Assembly: GCA_021836125.1 (NCBI GenBank)
Contig: JAKBJF010000001.1
Location: forward strand, 93,363-157,362
Direction: 5' to 3'
Origin: Nanobdellota archaeon
Lineage (GTDB): Archaea > Nanobdellota > Nanobdellia > Parvarchaeales > Parvarchaeaceae
Length of the DNA stretch: 64,000 nucleotides
Part shown: positions 33,887-43,079 of the stretch, one piece after another
Position numbering within the stretch: position 1 is the stretch's first letter
How the letters are laid out: each line of letters opens with the position of its first letter
Translations under genes and position numbers: made by a program
The notes under the pieces: model-generated
Told to the model about the DNA's origin: nothing
Seen by the model: only the letters and a program-made list of their open reading frames with translations
Databases searched by the model: none

Positions 33887-34231
33887 ATGGCAGATATACT
33901 TGATGAACTCAAACAGATACGGGATGCGGAGTTAAAAGCCAGAGAGATCATAGCAAACGCAAACAAAAAAGCGGAAGCGCTGGTGTCTGATGCAGAAAAA
34001 GAAGGTTCGGAAATTAGAACTAAGGTATCAGAAAAGAAAGAAAGCATCGAAAAAGACATGGACATCAATTATAGCAGGACGTATTCGCTTATGCTAGCTA
34101 AATTAGACAGAGATTATTCAAAGCGCACAAAAACCATTGAAGACTTGGATACGAAGCCGATTGCAAGGACCCTCTCCAATGCTTTGTTTGTTATACTGAA
34201 GAATTATGGTAAAAATACCGCTACTTCCTAA
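33887..34231 (+). CDS. atpH: A-type ATP synthase subunit H (peripheral stalk)
   Basis: This 114-aa, almost wholly coiled-coil protein is rich in Ala, Glu and Lys (AREIIANANKKAEALVSDAEKE). It fits subunit H/G, which pairs with subunit E to form the peripheral stalk that resists rotor torque. It is the first gene of the nine-gene operon. Its last 26 nt overlap the start of atpI. It is slightly longer than typical H subunits. Confidence 0.85.
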   Translation: MADILDELKQIRDAELKAREIIANANKKAEALVSDAEKEGSEIRTKVSEKKESIEKDMDINYSRTYSLMLAKLDRDYSKRTKTIEDLDTKPIARTLSNALFVILKNYGKNTATS

Positions 34232-35936
34232 ACGGATGAGCAAATACTACATATTCGGGAAGAAAGCTGACCTGGAGAAAGTATTGGGCAAAATGCAGGA
34301 TGCCGGCGCGTTTCACATAAATTACTTTGACAGGGGACTCGGCCTAAGGAACTTTAAAAACGACTTTTCCAATGATACAGAACTTCACAAGAACATAATG
34401 GAGTTTCTTAGTTTTAATAAGCAATTCGGGTTTAGTATAAACCAAACTTTTGAACCTTTGCCAGAAAGTAAAGCATACGTTCTTCACGACTCGGTAAACG
34501 ACATCAGAAACATACAAACAGAAATAAAAAACGTCAGCCCGCTAATTGATAAATGCAAAGTGCTTTTAGGCCTTGGAATAACCGACTTGGACCTCCTGTC
34601 TTACAAGATACCGTTAACCGTCGTAAAACGCGCAAAAAGGCAGAAATTGGCGCCTATACGCTCATTCATGCTCAAATCCCAGGAGTATGATCTGGTACAA
34701 AAAGACAGTACGCCGGACGGCGTATACAACGAACTCGATCTAAAGGAATTAGTAGACAAAGGCGTAAACGATGTAAATACCTGTCTAAAGACATTAAAGT
34801 CAGATCTAGACAGCCTAAACACCAAGCTGACCCGCGCGATAAAAAGATACCATCATTTGCTATCCAAGTACGGTCTTTGGGCAAAGAATGCCGCCGTTCA
34901 ACTACACAATGAAATAGACCTCAAACGTGAAATACGGAAAATAGCTGATGAAGGCAACTTCTTTATAGTCAGCGCCTTCGTGCCCTCGGATATTAACGTG
35001 AAAGGCATGGAAATCGGTGAAACCAAGATAATCGAATCCGTTTTTAATCCCGAAGAGGCCCCGACGTTGAAATCGTCGTTACCGATCGTAAAACAGTTTT
35101 CTTTTCTTACTTGGCTTTACGGAGTGCCGTCTTATGACGAAGCTGATCCATCCCCGATAATAACGATAACGTTTCCACTGCTTTTTGGCGCGATAATAGG
35201 AGACGTAGGATATGGACTGGTGCTGTTGGCAGGCACACTGTTCTTATACTTCAACAACCGGGCATTTGCAAAGAATCTGGCAGTGATATTCTTTGTTTCG
35301 TCTTTGTCATCCATTGCCTTCGGCCTGCTCTTCGGAGAGTTTTTCGGCAACCTTATACCGTTCCACGCCCTGCTTTTTCCAAGATTGGATAACGTTTTGT
35401 ATCTGATAATGGGCACAGTTTTCAGTGGCACAATAATACTTACTATAGCAGCCGTTCTGCATATTTTCGATTCTATGGCCTACGGTAACCGCAGGGACAT
35501 ATTGAGTGCCGTAGGTTGGCTTGGGCTGAATATTTTCATCCTCTCCGAGACAGTCTCCGTAATGTTTTACAGTGCAATAAATCTCCCGTTGGTAGGGCTT
35601 ATGCTGGGATCCATAGTCCTGGTAGGTGCTGGAAATGCGATAGAATTGACGGAGGTTATAAACCTGTTCACAAATGCGATATCCTACCTGAGAATAGCCG
35701 CCGTAGGACTTTCCTCAATAATGATAGCGATATTGATAAACCAGCTCGGGTTCTTTTTGCTCGGATACAGCGTAATCTTAGCGGTCCTTGCGTTCGTTAT
35801 ATTACACGCCTTGAACATCCTTTTGGATGCACTTATAGCTTTCCTGCAGTCGTTAAGGCTGGAGTATGTAGAGTTTCTTTCACGTTTCTTTAAAGGCAGA
35901 GGCCACGAATATAAACCGCTTTCGAAGCTTCAGTAA
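34206..35936 (+). CDS. atpI: A-type ATP synthase subunit I (a)
   Basis: Subunit I forms the ion path against the c ring. The 576-aa protein has a cytoplasmic N-terminal half (1-300) with coiled coils and a membrane half with about eight helices. FPLLFGAIIGDVGYGLVLL, FGLLFGEFFGNLIP and the TEVINLFTNAISYLRIAAVGLSS block, with the essential Arg in YLRIAAVG, are diagnostic. It is somewhat shorter than many homologues (about 620-660 aa). It contains one of the three 15-bp palindromic repeats (34429-34443). Confidence 0.95.
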   Translation: MVKIPLLPKRMSKYYIFGKKADLEKVLGKMQDAGAFHINYFDRGLGLRNFKNDFSNDTELHKNIMEFLSFNKQFGFSINQTFEPLPESKAYVLHDSVNDIRNIQTEIKNVSPLIDKCKVLLGLGITDLDLLSYKIPLTVVKRAKRQKLAPIRSFMLKSQEYDLVQKDSTPDGVYNELDLKELVDKGVNDVNTCLKTLKSDLDSLNTKLTRAIKRYHHLLSKYGLWAKNAAVQLHNEIDLKREIRKIADEGNFFIVSAFVPSDINVKGMEIGETKIIESVFNPEEAPTLKSSLPIVKQFSFLTWLYGVPSYDEADPSPIITITFPLLFGAIIGDVGYGLVLLAGTLFLYFNNRAFAKNLAVIFFVSSLSSIAFGLLFGEFFGNLIPFHALLFPRLDNVLYLIMGTVFSGTIILTIAAVLHIFDSMAYGNRRDILSAVGWLGLNIFILSETVSVMFYSAINLPLVGLMLGSIVLVGAGNAIELTEVINLFTNAISYLRIAAVGLSSIMIAILINQLGFFLLGYSVILAVLAFVILHALNILLDALIAFLQSLRLEYVEFLSRFFKGRGHEYKPLSKLQ

Positions 35937-35960
35937 GGTTTATTATAAACCTATAGCTAG

Positions 35961-35977
35961 AAAAAGTTTTTATATTT
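35961..35977 (+). promoter_or_regulatory. Possible internal promoter before atpK
   Basis: AAAAAGTTTTTATATTT, a purine-rich BRE-like stretch plus a TATA box, is centred about 25 nt before the atpK ATG, inside the only sizeable gap (59 nt) of the operon. Extra transcription would help supply the c subunit, which is needed in many copies. Confidence 0.45.
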
Positions 35978-35995
35978 GCTCAGCGTCGAAATAGT

Positions 35996-36208
35996 ATGGT
36001 TTCGGATCTAGTAGCGATAGCCGCTGCAATAGCTTTAGGCCTTGCCGCATTAGGAACTGGAATAGCGGAATCCCAGATAGGCGCTGCGGGAATCGGCGTT
36101 GTGGCTGAAGATCCAAAGAAAATAGGTATAGCCCTTCTTTTTACAGTCATACCCGAGACTATCTTAGTGCTCGGCTTCGCGCTTGCTATATATCTTCTTT
36201 TCATATGA
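35996..36208 (+). CDS. atpK: A-type ATP synthase subunit K (c, proteolipid)
   Basis: This is a 70-aa two-helix proteolipid. Helix 1 (about 4-35) has Gly/Ala repeats and GIAESQIGAAG; the polar loop is AEDPKK; helix 2 carries the ion-binding Glu at E54 in FTVIPETILVLGF. It is a single-hairpin form, as in bacterial c subunits. Whether protons or sodium are carried cannot be settled, although helix 1 has a Gln two residues after the helix-1 Glu, of the kind found near the site in sodium-binding rings. Confidence 0.95.
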   Translation: MVSDLVAIAAAIALGLAALGTGIAESQIGAAGIGVVAEDPKKIGIALLFTVIPETILVLGFALAIYLLFI

Positions 36209-36211
36209 GAT

Positions 36212-36733
36212 ATGGCGGAATTGGAGCCTGTAAGCGAAATACTTAAAAAAGCCAATTTAGAGGCAAATAACATACTAAAAACGGCAAAAGCGAAAACAGA
36301 CGACATCTTAAGGCAAGCCAACCAAGATGCAGACCTTTCCCTCAAAGCGATGACCCAAAACATACAAACGCAGACGGAATCAAAATTCAGCGCAGAATAT
36401 TCGCGTAAAAAGATATGGCATAATAAGAAAATGCAGGATGTTATGTCCTCAAAATTAGATAAGATAAAATCGGAGGCGATAAACGATCTGGTTTCCGATA
36501 AGGCTTATCCTTCAGTTATGACCTTGATGTTGGACAATGTGATGGCTAACTACAAGAACGTCAAGGTACGCGCAAGCGTCGATTTTGACATAGTGCAAAA
36601 GAAATATCCTGCAGTAAAAGACGAACAGGTTTATCATGGCTTTTTCATAGACGTCGGCAATAAGATAATAGACTATTCCATAGAACACATAGTCGACAAA
36701 TATTTATCCGATCACCCGATTAAGCTGATATGA
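36212..36733 (+). CDS. atpE: A-type ATP synthase subunit E (peripheral stalk)
   Basis: The 173-aa protein has a long N-terminal coiled coil (about 5-85) and a globular C-terminal domain. That domain includes VRASVDFDIVQKKYP and the terminal DNKIIDYSIEHIV-like segment (here GNKIIDYSIEHIV). It is a partner of subunit H in the stalk. It starts 3 nt after atpK and overlaps atpC by 4 nt (ATGA). Confidence 0.88.
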   Translation: MAELEPVSEILKKANLEANNILKTAKAKTDDILRQANQDADLSLKAMTQNIQTQTESKFSAEYSRKKIWHNKKMQDVMSSKLDKIKSEAINDLVSDKAYPSVMTLMLDNVMANYKNVKVRASVDFDIVQKKYPAVKDEQVYHGFFIDVGNKIIDYSIEHIVDKYLSDHPIKLI

Positions 36734-37533
36734 AATACGCTTTTCTAAACGCAAGGCTAAAGAGCAGAAGACCTGACATCCTTACGAAAGAAAAGCTCAG
36801 GAGCATCCTTCTTTCAAGGTCATTCGCGGACGTTTATAAACTGCTAAACAAGTACAATATCAGCGAACAGGATAAATCGCTGTTTGATGTGAATTTGAAA
36901 CTGGACCTTGCGCTGAATTCATACGTACATGCACTGTCGCCAATGGTAAGAAATTCCAATTTTTTGTCGTTCTTCCTTAAGCGCTACGACCTGTTCTTTC
37001 TCTTAGGCAACATACAGAACAACACTCAGCACGTTCAATCCTATTCAGGCCAGAAATTAGAAGGCATTTCAAGATTCGCTTTGTCCACACACGAGATATC
37101 CGACATAGAAAGGTTCTTTGGGTTTAGTATAAACCAAGATTTACACGGAAAGGACCTCCAGGATGAACTCGTTAAACAATACTATACAAAGCTTGTCAGG
37201 CTGGCAGAGACAGAGAACGAATACCTAGAAACCGTACAGCTTGAACTTTATCTCGTACAAAAGCTATACAAATTCAAGGTAATGGACCTGCCTCAGAGGA
37301 TGCTCGAACCGCAAAAGGAAGCGGAAATTCTGTCTGGGGACTTGTTGGCCACGGATTTGAGGCTTTCCTCGTTCATGGAGAAGTTTACCAGGCGCTTGGC
37401 GGCGTCAGATCCCCTTGGGGGCGCTGTCTTGGTGAATTTCCTCTACGCACTGGAGCAGCACTTTAAATTCGTAAGGTTGATATTCGCTTCCGTTATTAAA
37501 GGGATAAACGTGGATTTCAGGCAATTATGGTAG
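36730..37533 (+). CDS. atpC: A-type ATP synthase subunit C (d, rotor socket)
   Basis: This 267-aa, all-helical protein links the central stalk to the c ring. It is clearly shorter than most C subunits (about 330-390 aa), with only part of the three-fold helical repeat visible (LLSRSFADVYKLL, KRYDLFFLLGNIQN, YALEQHFKFVRLIFASVIKGI). It overlaps atpE by 4 nt and atpF by 7 nt. The call rests on operon position plus the FKFVR-type C-terminus. It contains the second 15-bp palindromic repeat at 37121-37135. Confidence 0.82.
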   Translation: MKYAFLNARLKSRRPDILTKEKLRSILLSRSFADVYKLLNKYNISEQDKSLFDVNLKLDLALNSYVHALSPMVRNSNFLSFFLKRYDLFFLLGNIQNNTQHVQSYSGQKLEGISRFALSTHEISDIERFFGFSINQDLHGKDLQDELVKQYYTKLVRLAETENEYLETVQLELYLVQKLYKFKVMDLPQRMLEPQKEAEILSGDLLATDLRLSSFMEKFTRRLAASDPLGGAVLVNFLYALEQHFKFVRLIFASVIKGINVDFRQLW

Positions 37534-37841
37534 AACTCGCATTCGTGTTAGGGGAAGAACTCTATTATGGTTTCATACTTACTGGAGCAAAGAATTGTTT
37601 TCTGGTGAGAAACCTGCTTGATCTTAAGCAGTCGATAGAGACCATCCGTCGTAACAAAGAAATAGCACTCGTCTTCCTGGATAAACAAATCGAAAAGATT
37701 ATGGAACCACAGGAAACTAAAGATCTGTTAAGTTCCGTTTCACCTCTCTTCTTTGAGATAGATTCAAAGGGCAATTTGGATTACAATAAACAGGTAGGCG
37801 AACTAATAAAGGTTTTGGGGGTAAGGCTCGATGGCAGCTAG
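37527..37841 (+). CDS. atpF: A-type ATP synthase subunit F (central stalk)
   Basis: The 104-aa protein is a small Rossmann-like subunit: AFVLGEELYYGFILTGAKN, IETIRRNKEIALVFLDKQI and VSPLFFEIDSKGN match the F-subunit layout of a nucleotide-insensitive regulator at the base of the head. It overlaps atpC by 7 nt and atpA by 11 nt. Confidence 0.87.
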   Translation: MVELAFVLGEELYYGFILTGAKNCFLVRNLLDLKQSIETIRRNKEIALVFLDKQIEKIMEPQETKDLLSSVSPLFFEIDSKGNLDYNKQVGELIKVLGVRLDGS

Positions 37842-40800
37842 GGTTACCAAGATAACCGCCAACACTATCGTGTGTGAGGGCCTTGAGAACACCAAAGTCG
37901 GCAACATAGTGCTGATAGGCGAAAAAAAGATATATGGCGAAGTCATGGCAATTTCCGGCGCAAAGACCGTCGTGCAGGCTTATGAAGACACTACGGGCCT
38001 AAGAGCAGGCGACGAAGTGCAGGACATGAATGGTCCTTTGTCGATAGAGTTAGGGCCAGGACTTATAGGCGGGATATTCGGGGGCACCGGAAGGGACCTT
38101 GAAAAAGAAGGCGATTTCCTCGAGAGCGGCCTCCTGATATGCACGCTTGATCATTCTAAAAAATGGCCGTTTTCAGCTTCTAAAAAGACCGGGGAAAAAG
38201 TAATTGAAGGGGACGTGATAGGCACCGTGCGGGAGACAACCCTGATAAACACAAAGATAATGGTGCCTTTCGGGATAAGCGGCACGCTGACGAGCATAAA
38301 GGACGGCGAATTCACACTCGATGAACCAGTCGCAGTTTTAAAGGACGAAACTGGCAAGTCTGTAGACTTGAAGATGGTGCAGACATGGCCGGTAAAAACG
38401 CCGCGGCCTTTCAAGGACAAGAAAGCAGTCTATTCACCACTTCTGTCGGGACAGAGGGTATTCGACGCGATTTTCCCTGTGCATAAGGGAGGAACAGCTG
38501 CACTCCCTGGCGGCTTCGGGGTCGGGAAATGCGTAACCGGTGACACTGCAGTGACCTTTGCCGACGGCTCGTTTAGCACTATGGAGGAAATCTATTCTAG
38601 GGAACGTTCCGATACTATAATCGACGGCGACGATGAATTTATCAGGCTGCGCAATGACGTTAAGCTGCTCTCTTTAAACAATAATGCTATATCCAAAAGC
38701 TCCCCTGCTTTCTTTTACAAAGGGAAGAGCTCTAAGATTTTAAACATAAGAACAAGGACTGGCCGCGATGTCGGGGTGACTCCAGTCCATAAATTATTCA
38801 AGATATGCGTAGATGGAGAAATAAGAGAGACTGCCGCAAGCGAGTTAAGGCCGGGAGACTTTATAGCTTCCGTAAGGAAAATAGACGTAGATAATCCAGA
38901 TGCCTTTATAGACGCCTATAGTCTTCCGGATACAAAGGTGTTGGACACGGATATTCGCGCCGAATTGTGCGAGATAGTAAAATATGCAGTTCACAACAAG
39001 ATAAAGTTAGGTCTTTCGTACCGGACATTGCACGGCTTATCGTCTGGGACCCTGCTCCCGAAATTAAGTTTGGTAAAAAAAATATATGAAAAGATTGGCA
39101 GGCCCTTACCAAGGCCGAAGATGCTTGGGCACCTAATGGATAAAGGGACCCGCATGCCAGTAAAGATGACATCAGAATTAGCAGAGTTTCTCGGTTATTT
39201 CGTGTCGAAAGGGCACATACGTAATTCAAGCACGCTGGTCTTTGCCAATCCCGATGAGAATTTACTCGACAGATTCATGTGTTTATCCTCAGAGCTGTTC
39301 GGCCTAAGCGCTAAAAAAGAACATATGCAAGAGAAGACTCCGAACGTCATTGTAACTAGTAAAGTGTTAGTGGATTTCATAAAGAACGAGAAAACCGGAA
39401 AAACCGCAAAGGAAAAGCGCATACCCGCATCTATTGTAAAATCTAGTAATAGGGTTTTGGCATCGTTCATAACAGCCTATTACTTAAGTGGCGGTTCCTC
39501 TAATCGTCACGCGATAGAACTTTCTACGACAAGCAGGAACCTGCAGTTGGACTTGTCACATGCTTTGTCTCGCTTCGGGATATTGCACTCCCTAAAGAAA
39601 AAGACGGTAAACGATATGGAATACTATCAGATCTTCGTCTTCGAGCTAAACAACATGCGCCGGTTTTATTCTATATTGACTGCCGACGCCGCAAAAACAA
39701 AGGTAATACTCAACTACATAACTTCAAAGAAAAGAGGCTATTCGGCTATAGATATAGTGCCGATAGCTAAAGAAACCCTGGTTGAGGTTTATAATAAACT
39801 CCAGGACAAGCGCGAAATACTAGAAGAAGGGATGGACATGAAAAATTATATCTATCTCGGTGAGAAAATGAGCGTAAGTGTGTTCAAGAAATTCGCCAGT
39901 TTTTTGACAGTCACAGACAACAACCAACTTCAGGCTATTAGCAGACCGCTGTGCGATCTCGCAGAAGCTCTAGAGTATATCTTTTGTGATGAAATAGTGG
40001 AGGTAAAAGAAGAGTCCGGTTCCTTTGATGTATATGACTTTTCTTTGCCGGATTATGGAAAGAATTTCATCGGCGGTGCGGGAGGGTTGGTTCTACACAA
40101 CACAGTCTCTGAACACCAGTTCGCTAAATTCTCCGACACGGACATTTCTGTTTATGTCGGCTGCGGCGAGCGAGGCAACGAGATGGCCGACGTCCTTAAT
40201 ACCTTCCCGGACATAAAGGATCCCAACTCGGGCAAGCCGATAATGCAGAAGATGGTGTTAATAGCCAATACTTCAAACATGCCGATAATAGCAAGGGAAG
40301 CAAGTATATTCACAGGGGTGACCATAGCAGAATTCTACAGGGACATGGGCTACTCGGTGCTTTTGACGGCGGACAGCACTTCGAGATGGGCCGAAGCTTT
40401 GAGGCAGTTAGGAAGCGAACTCGGAGACATGCCGGTGGAAGAGGGTTATCCCGCTTCGCTTACTTCCAGTCTGGCCGTCTTTTACAGCAGGGCAGGAGTG
40501 ACTTCTTCGTTGGGCAGCGAGGACAGGGTCGGTTCGGTGACGATCATAGGAGCGGTATCTCCGCAGGGAGGAGACTTTTCGGAACCGGTCACACAAGCGA
40601 CAATGAGGTTCGTGGACTCTTTTTGGGAACTTGACACTGACCTAGCTCACATGAGGCACTATCCTCCCGTAAACTGGACTCACAGCTATTCTTTGACCGT
40701 GGAAAATATGAGGGCTTTCTACGAAACACAGGTAGGTGCCGGCTTCTTCTCAGCATCAAAGACTTTACTGGACACCCTTCACACATCGGACAAAATAAAC

Positions 40801-41130
40801 GAGATAGCTTCTATAATCGGCAGAGACGCGCTTCCCGATAGCCAGGCCGTGATATTGCAGCTTTCAGACGCAATAAAACTCTATTTCTTGCAGCAGAACG
40901 CATTCGATCCCAAAGACGCATACACGCCGATAAAAAGGACTTACGTGATCATGCAGCTGTTGTCAGAACTTGTAAACACGGTAACCATGCTAATCGCAAA
41001 AGGCGTTAAGTATGACATTATAAAAAAGGACGAAGTCTGGTCGACGCTGTCAAATCTCACAGGCGACGGCGACCTCAGTGCGGTTAAGAAAGCACTGGAA
41101 AAAACGAAAACTTCGTACAAACAACTTTGA
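37831..41130 (+). CDS. atpA: A-type ATP synthase catalytic subunit A precursor, with intein
   Basis: The 1099-aa precursor holds a 575-aa catalytic A subunit interrupted by a 524-aa intein. The extein has the N-terminal barrel, the A-type bulge region, P-loop GGFGVGK (227-233) continuing after the intein with [21 protein letters not shown], and [14 protein letters not shown]. Thr758 is both the P-loop Thr and the first C-extein residue, so ATP synthesis depends on splicing. The gene overlaps atpF at its start and is followed 1 nt later by atpB. Confidence 0.96.
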   Translation: MAARVTKITANTIVCEGLENTKVGNIVLIGEKKIYGEVMAISGAKTVVQAYEDTTGLRAGDEVQDMNGPLSIELGPGLIGGIFGGTGRDLEKEGDFLESGLLICTLDHSKKWPFSASKKTGEKVIEGDVIGTVRETTLINTKIMVPFGISGTLTSIKDGEFTLDEPVAVLKDETGKSVDLKMVQTWPVKTPRPFKDKKAVYSPLLSGQRVFDAIFPVHKGGTAALPGGFGVGKCVTGDTAVTFADGSFSTMEEIYSRERSDTIIDGDDEFIRLRNDVKLLSLNNNAISKSSPAFFYKGKSSKILNIRTRTGRDVGVTPVHKLFKICVDGEIRETAASELRPGDFIASVRKIDVDNPDAFIDAYSLPDTKVLDTDIRAELCEIVKYAVHNKIKLGLSYRTLHGLSSGTLLPKLSLVKKIYEKIGRPLPRPKMLGHLMDKGTRMPVKMTSELAEFLGYFVSKGHIRNSSTLVFANPDENLLDRFMCLSSELFGLSAKKEHMQEKTPNVIVTSKVLVDFIKNEKTGKTAKEKRIPASIVKSSNRVLASFITAYYLSGGSSNRHAIELSTTSRNLQLDLSHALSRFGILHSLKKKTVNDMEYYQIFVFELNNMRRFYSILTADAAKTKVILNYITSKKRGYSAIDIVPIAKETLVEVYNKLQDKREILEEGMDMKNYIYLGEKMSVSVFKKFASFLTVTDNNQLQAISRPLCDLAEALEYIFCDEIVEVKEESGSFDVYDFSLPDYGKNFIGGAGGLVLHNTVSEHQFAKFSDTDISVYVGCGERGNEMADVLNTFPDIKDPNSGKPIMQKMVLIANTSNMPIIAREASIFTGVTIAEFYRDMGYSVLLTADSTSRWAEALRQLGSELGDMPVEEGYPASLTSSLAVFYSRAGVTSSLGSEDRVGSVTIIGAVSPQGGDFSEPVTQATMRFVDSFWELDTDLAHMRHYPPVNWTHSYSLTVENMRAFYETQVGAGFFSASKTLLDTLHTSDKINEIASIIGRDALPDSQAVILQLSDAIKLYFLQQNAFDPKDAYTPIKRTYVIMQLLSELVNTVTMLIAKGVKYDIIKKDEVWSTLSNLTGDGDLSAVKKALEKTKTSYKQL
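38530..40101 (+). other. Intein in the AtpA P-loop (probable dead LAGLIDADG endonuclease)
   Basis: The intein spans residues 234-757. Block A is C234[12 protein letters not shown] and block B includes [13 protein letters not shown]. The C-terminal splice junction has [17 protein letters not shown] and then VLHN before Thr. The insertion site GGFGVGK|T is that of archaeal VMA-b inteins. The middle part has two dodecapeptide-like segments, [14 protein letters not shown] and [14 protein letters not shown]. The position of the catalytic acid is Lys in the first and Gly in the second, so DNA cleavage is likely lost while splicing residues remain. Confidence 0.93.
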
Positions 41131-41131
41131 C

Positions 41132-42505
41132 ATGGAAATCTACAAGGGAATAGAATCGCTTAAAGAGCCGATAATAGTTGTCAGCGGCGTGGAGAAGGCG
41201 ATGAACGGCGACATATGCAAGATAAAAACGGAAGACAAGGAAGTCATGGGACAGGTGATTTCCGTCGACGGCTCCAATGCGGTAGTAGAAGTTTTTTCAT
41301 CGATAAAGGGCTTTGATAAATCAACACAGGTGGGTTTCGAAGGAAGACCATTTTCCATAGGCGTCACGGAATTCGCTTTGGGCAGGGTCTTCAACGGGCT
41401 TGGCAAGCCGATAGACGGAAGCGAGATAGTCAGCGAAAAGGAAGCATCCGTGTACGGCAGCCCGATAAACCCCGCAAAAAGAAACAAACCTTCCGATTTC
41501 ATACAGACTGGCATATCCGCGATCGACGGCCTTAACTCTTTAGTGATGGGGCAGAAATTACCGATATTTTCTGGCGGCGGCCTGCCTCACAACGACCTTG
41601 CGCTCCAGATAGTGAAGAACGCAAGGACGGACAAAAATACGAAGTTTGCGGTTATATTCGGCGCAATGGGGATCACCAGCAGAGAGTCGGACAAGTTCAT
41701 GTCGCTCTTGGACTCTCCATCTGCGGACAGGACAATAATATTCATGAACAAGTCCAACGATCCTATAATAGAAAGGCTTATACTGCCGCGCGTGGCACTC
41801 ACTTACGCAGAGTATCTCGCATTCGAAAAAGACTATAACGTGCTGGTCGTGCTTACAGACATGCTGAATTATTCTGATGCTTTAAGGCAGCTTTCCGCTG
41901 AGATGCGCCAGATCCCGGGCAGAAGGGGATATCCAGCGAACCTTTACACGGACCTCGCAACGATATACGAAAGATGCGGAAGGATAAAGGGCAAGGACGG
42001 CAGCGTAACTCTGATGCCGATACTTTCCATGCCAGCCGATGACATAACGCACCCAGTGCCGGATCTAACCGGTTATATAACTGAAGGGCAGATAGTCCTG
42101 AGCAGGGACATGTTCAACAGGAAGATATACCCGCCGATAAGCATACAGGATTCGCTGTCGCGGCTTATGGATTTCGGCGTCGGAGCAGGAAAGACGCGCG
42201 AGGACCACCGGCAGGTTGCCAACCAGTTATACTATGCGTTTTCAAAGGGAATGGACGCAAGGAACCTTTCGCTTCTCATAGGAGAGGGCGCTCTTTCAGA
42301 AGAGGATAAAGTGTATCTCAAATTTCTCGGAGAGTTCGAGGATAAATTCATCTCCCAAGAAATCTCGGAAGCCAGGGACCTAACGACGACATTGGGAATA
42401 GCATGGGAACTAATGGCACAGCTTCCCGTACTGCCAAGGATAACTAAAGAGATCATAGATAAATATGGAATTAAAAAAGACAAGGACGCAGCTGTTAAGG
42501 CTTAA
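41132..42505 (+). CDS. atpB: A-type ATP synthase regulatory subunit B
   Basis: The 457-aa non-catalytic head subunit starts at ATG 41132 (MEIYKGIESLKEPIIVVSG); an upstream in-frame ATG lies inside atpA and is unlikely. Diagnostic blocks are DFIQTGISAIDGLNSLVMGQKLPIFSG split around residue 135, PHNDLALQI in place of a P-loop, and SMPADDITHPVPDLTGYITEGQI. Its last 41 nt overlap the start of atpD in another frame. Confidence 0.95.
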   Translation: MEIYKGIESLKEPIIVVSGVEKAMNGDICKIKTEDKEVMGQVISVDGSNAVVEVFSSIKGFDKSTQVGFEGRPFSIGVTEFALGRVFNGLGKPIDGSEIVSEKEASVYGSPINPAKRNKPSDFIQTGISAIDGLNSLVMGQKLPIFSGGGLPHNDLALQIVKNARTDKNTKFAVIFGAMGITSRESDKFMSLLDSPSADRTIIFMNKSNDPIIERLILPRVALTYAEYLAFEKDYNVLVVLTDMLNYSDALRQLSAEMRQIPGRRGYPANLYTDLATIYERCGRIKGKDGSVTLMPILSMPADDITHPVPDLTGYITEGQIVLSRDMFNRKIYPPISIQDSLSRLMDFGVGAGKTREDHRQVANQLYYAFSKGMDARNLSLLIGEGALSEEDKVYLKFLGEFEDKFISQEISEARDLTTTLGIAWELMAQLPVLPRITKEIIDKYGIKKDKDAAVKA

Positions 42506-43064
42506 AAAACTGGAGACCACTGCGCTCTATGGAGAGTCCGTGATACAGAAGAAGACTGTACTTCTTACGTCAAACCTGTTTACGACTCTCTTACAGTTCA
42601 GGAAGGACTTGGATACCGTAAACGCAATACTCCTAAACGCCCTGAGGGCCTCAGACATGGCGATTGCACTGGACGGGGTTACGACGATGATAGCCGCAGC
42701 CAATTCCGTAATATCCTCGTTCGAATTCGATTTCAGATACGACAATTATATCGGCACGGCTGTGCCGTTGTTTTATCTGAGGGAATACGCGATAAAAAGG
42801 GGCTACAGCAAGATGGCGACCTCTTTGAGGATAGACGAAACCAGCAACAAATTTTCCGAACTATTAAAGGAAACGATAGCCAATGCCAACCTGTATATAC
42901 GGATAAGAAAGCTTGCAGAGGCAATATACCAGACGAGGATACGTTACAACGCGATAGACAAGAAGCTGCTGCCGTCAATATCGTATCAGAAAAAGAAAAT
43001 ATCAGAATTTCTCGACGCAAACGCACTCAGCGATAACTTCGTCATAAGGATGTTCGCCGTATAG
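42465..43064 (+). CDS. atpD: A-type ATP synthase subunit D (central shaft)
   Basis: This is a 199-aa coiled-coil rotor shaft. The N-terminus MELKKTRTQLLRLKKLE corresponds to the conserved start of D subunits (TRxxLLRLK), which supports the ATG at 42465 despite the 41-nt overlap with atpB. A central globular part is followed by a C-terminal helix with RKLAEAIYQTRIRYNAIDKKLLP, split here at its Thr. It is the last gene of the operon, followed by a hairpin. Confidence 0.92.
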   Translation: MELKKTRTQLLRLKKLETTALYGESVIQKKTVLLTSNLFTTLLQFRKDLDTVNAILLNALRASDMAIALDGVTTMIAAANSVISSFEFDFRYDNYIGTAVPLFYLREYAIKRGYSKMATSLRIDETSNKFSELLKETIANANLYIRIRKLAEAIYQTRIRYNAIDKKLLPSISYQKKKISEFLDANALSDNFVIRMFAV

Positions 43065-43079
43065 GGTTTATACTAAACC
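43065..43079. terminator. Palindromic hairpin between converging atpD and the next gene
   Basis: GGTTTATACTAAACC has 6-bp arms around 3 nt and begins directly after the atpD stop. The stop codon of the opposite-strand gene lies within it. It is the exact reverse complement of the 15-mer found inside atpI and atpC. Confidence 0.4.

Noticed and set aside
38906..39470. Minus-strand frames of about 90-107 codons within the intein
   Set aside because: They are antisense shadows of a well-supported plus-strand coding region.
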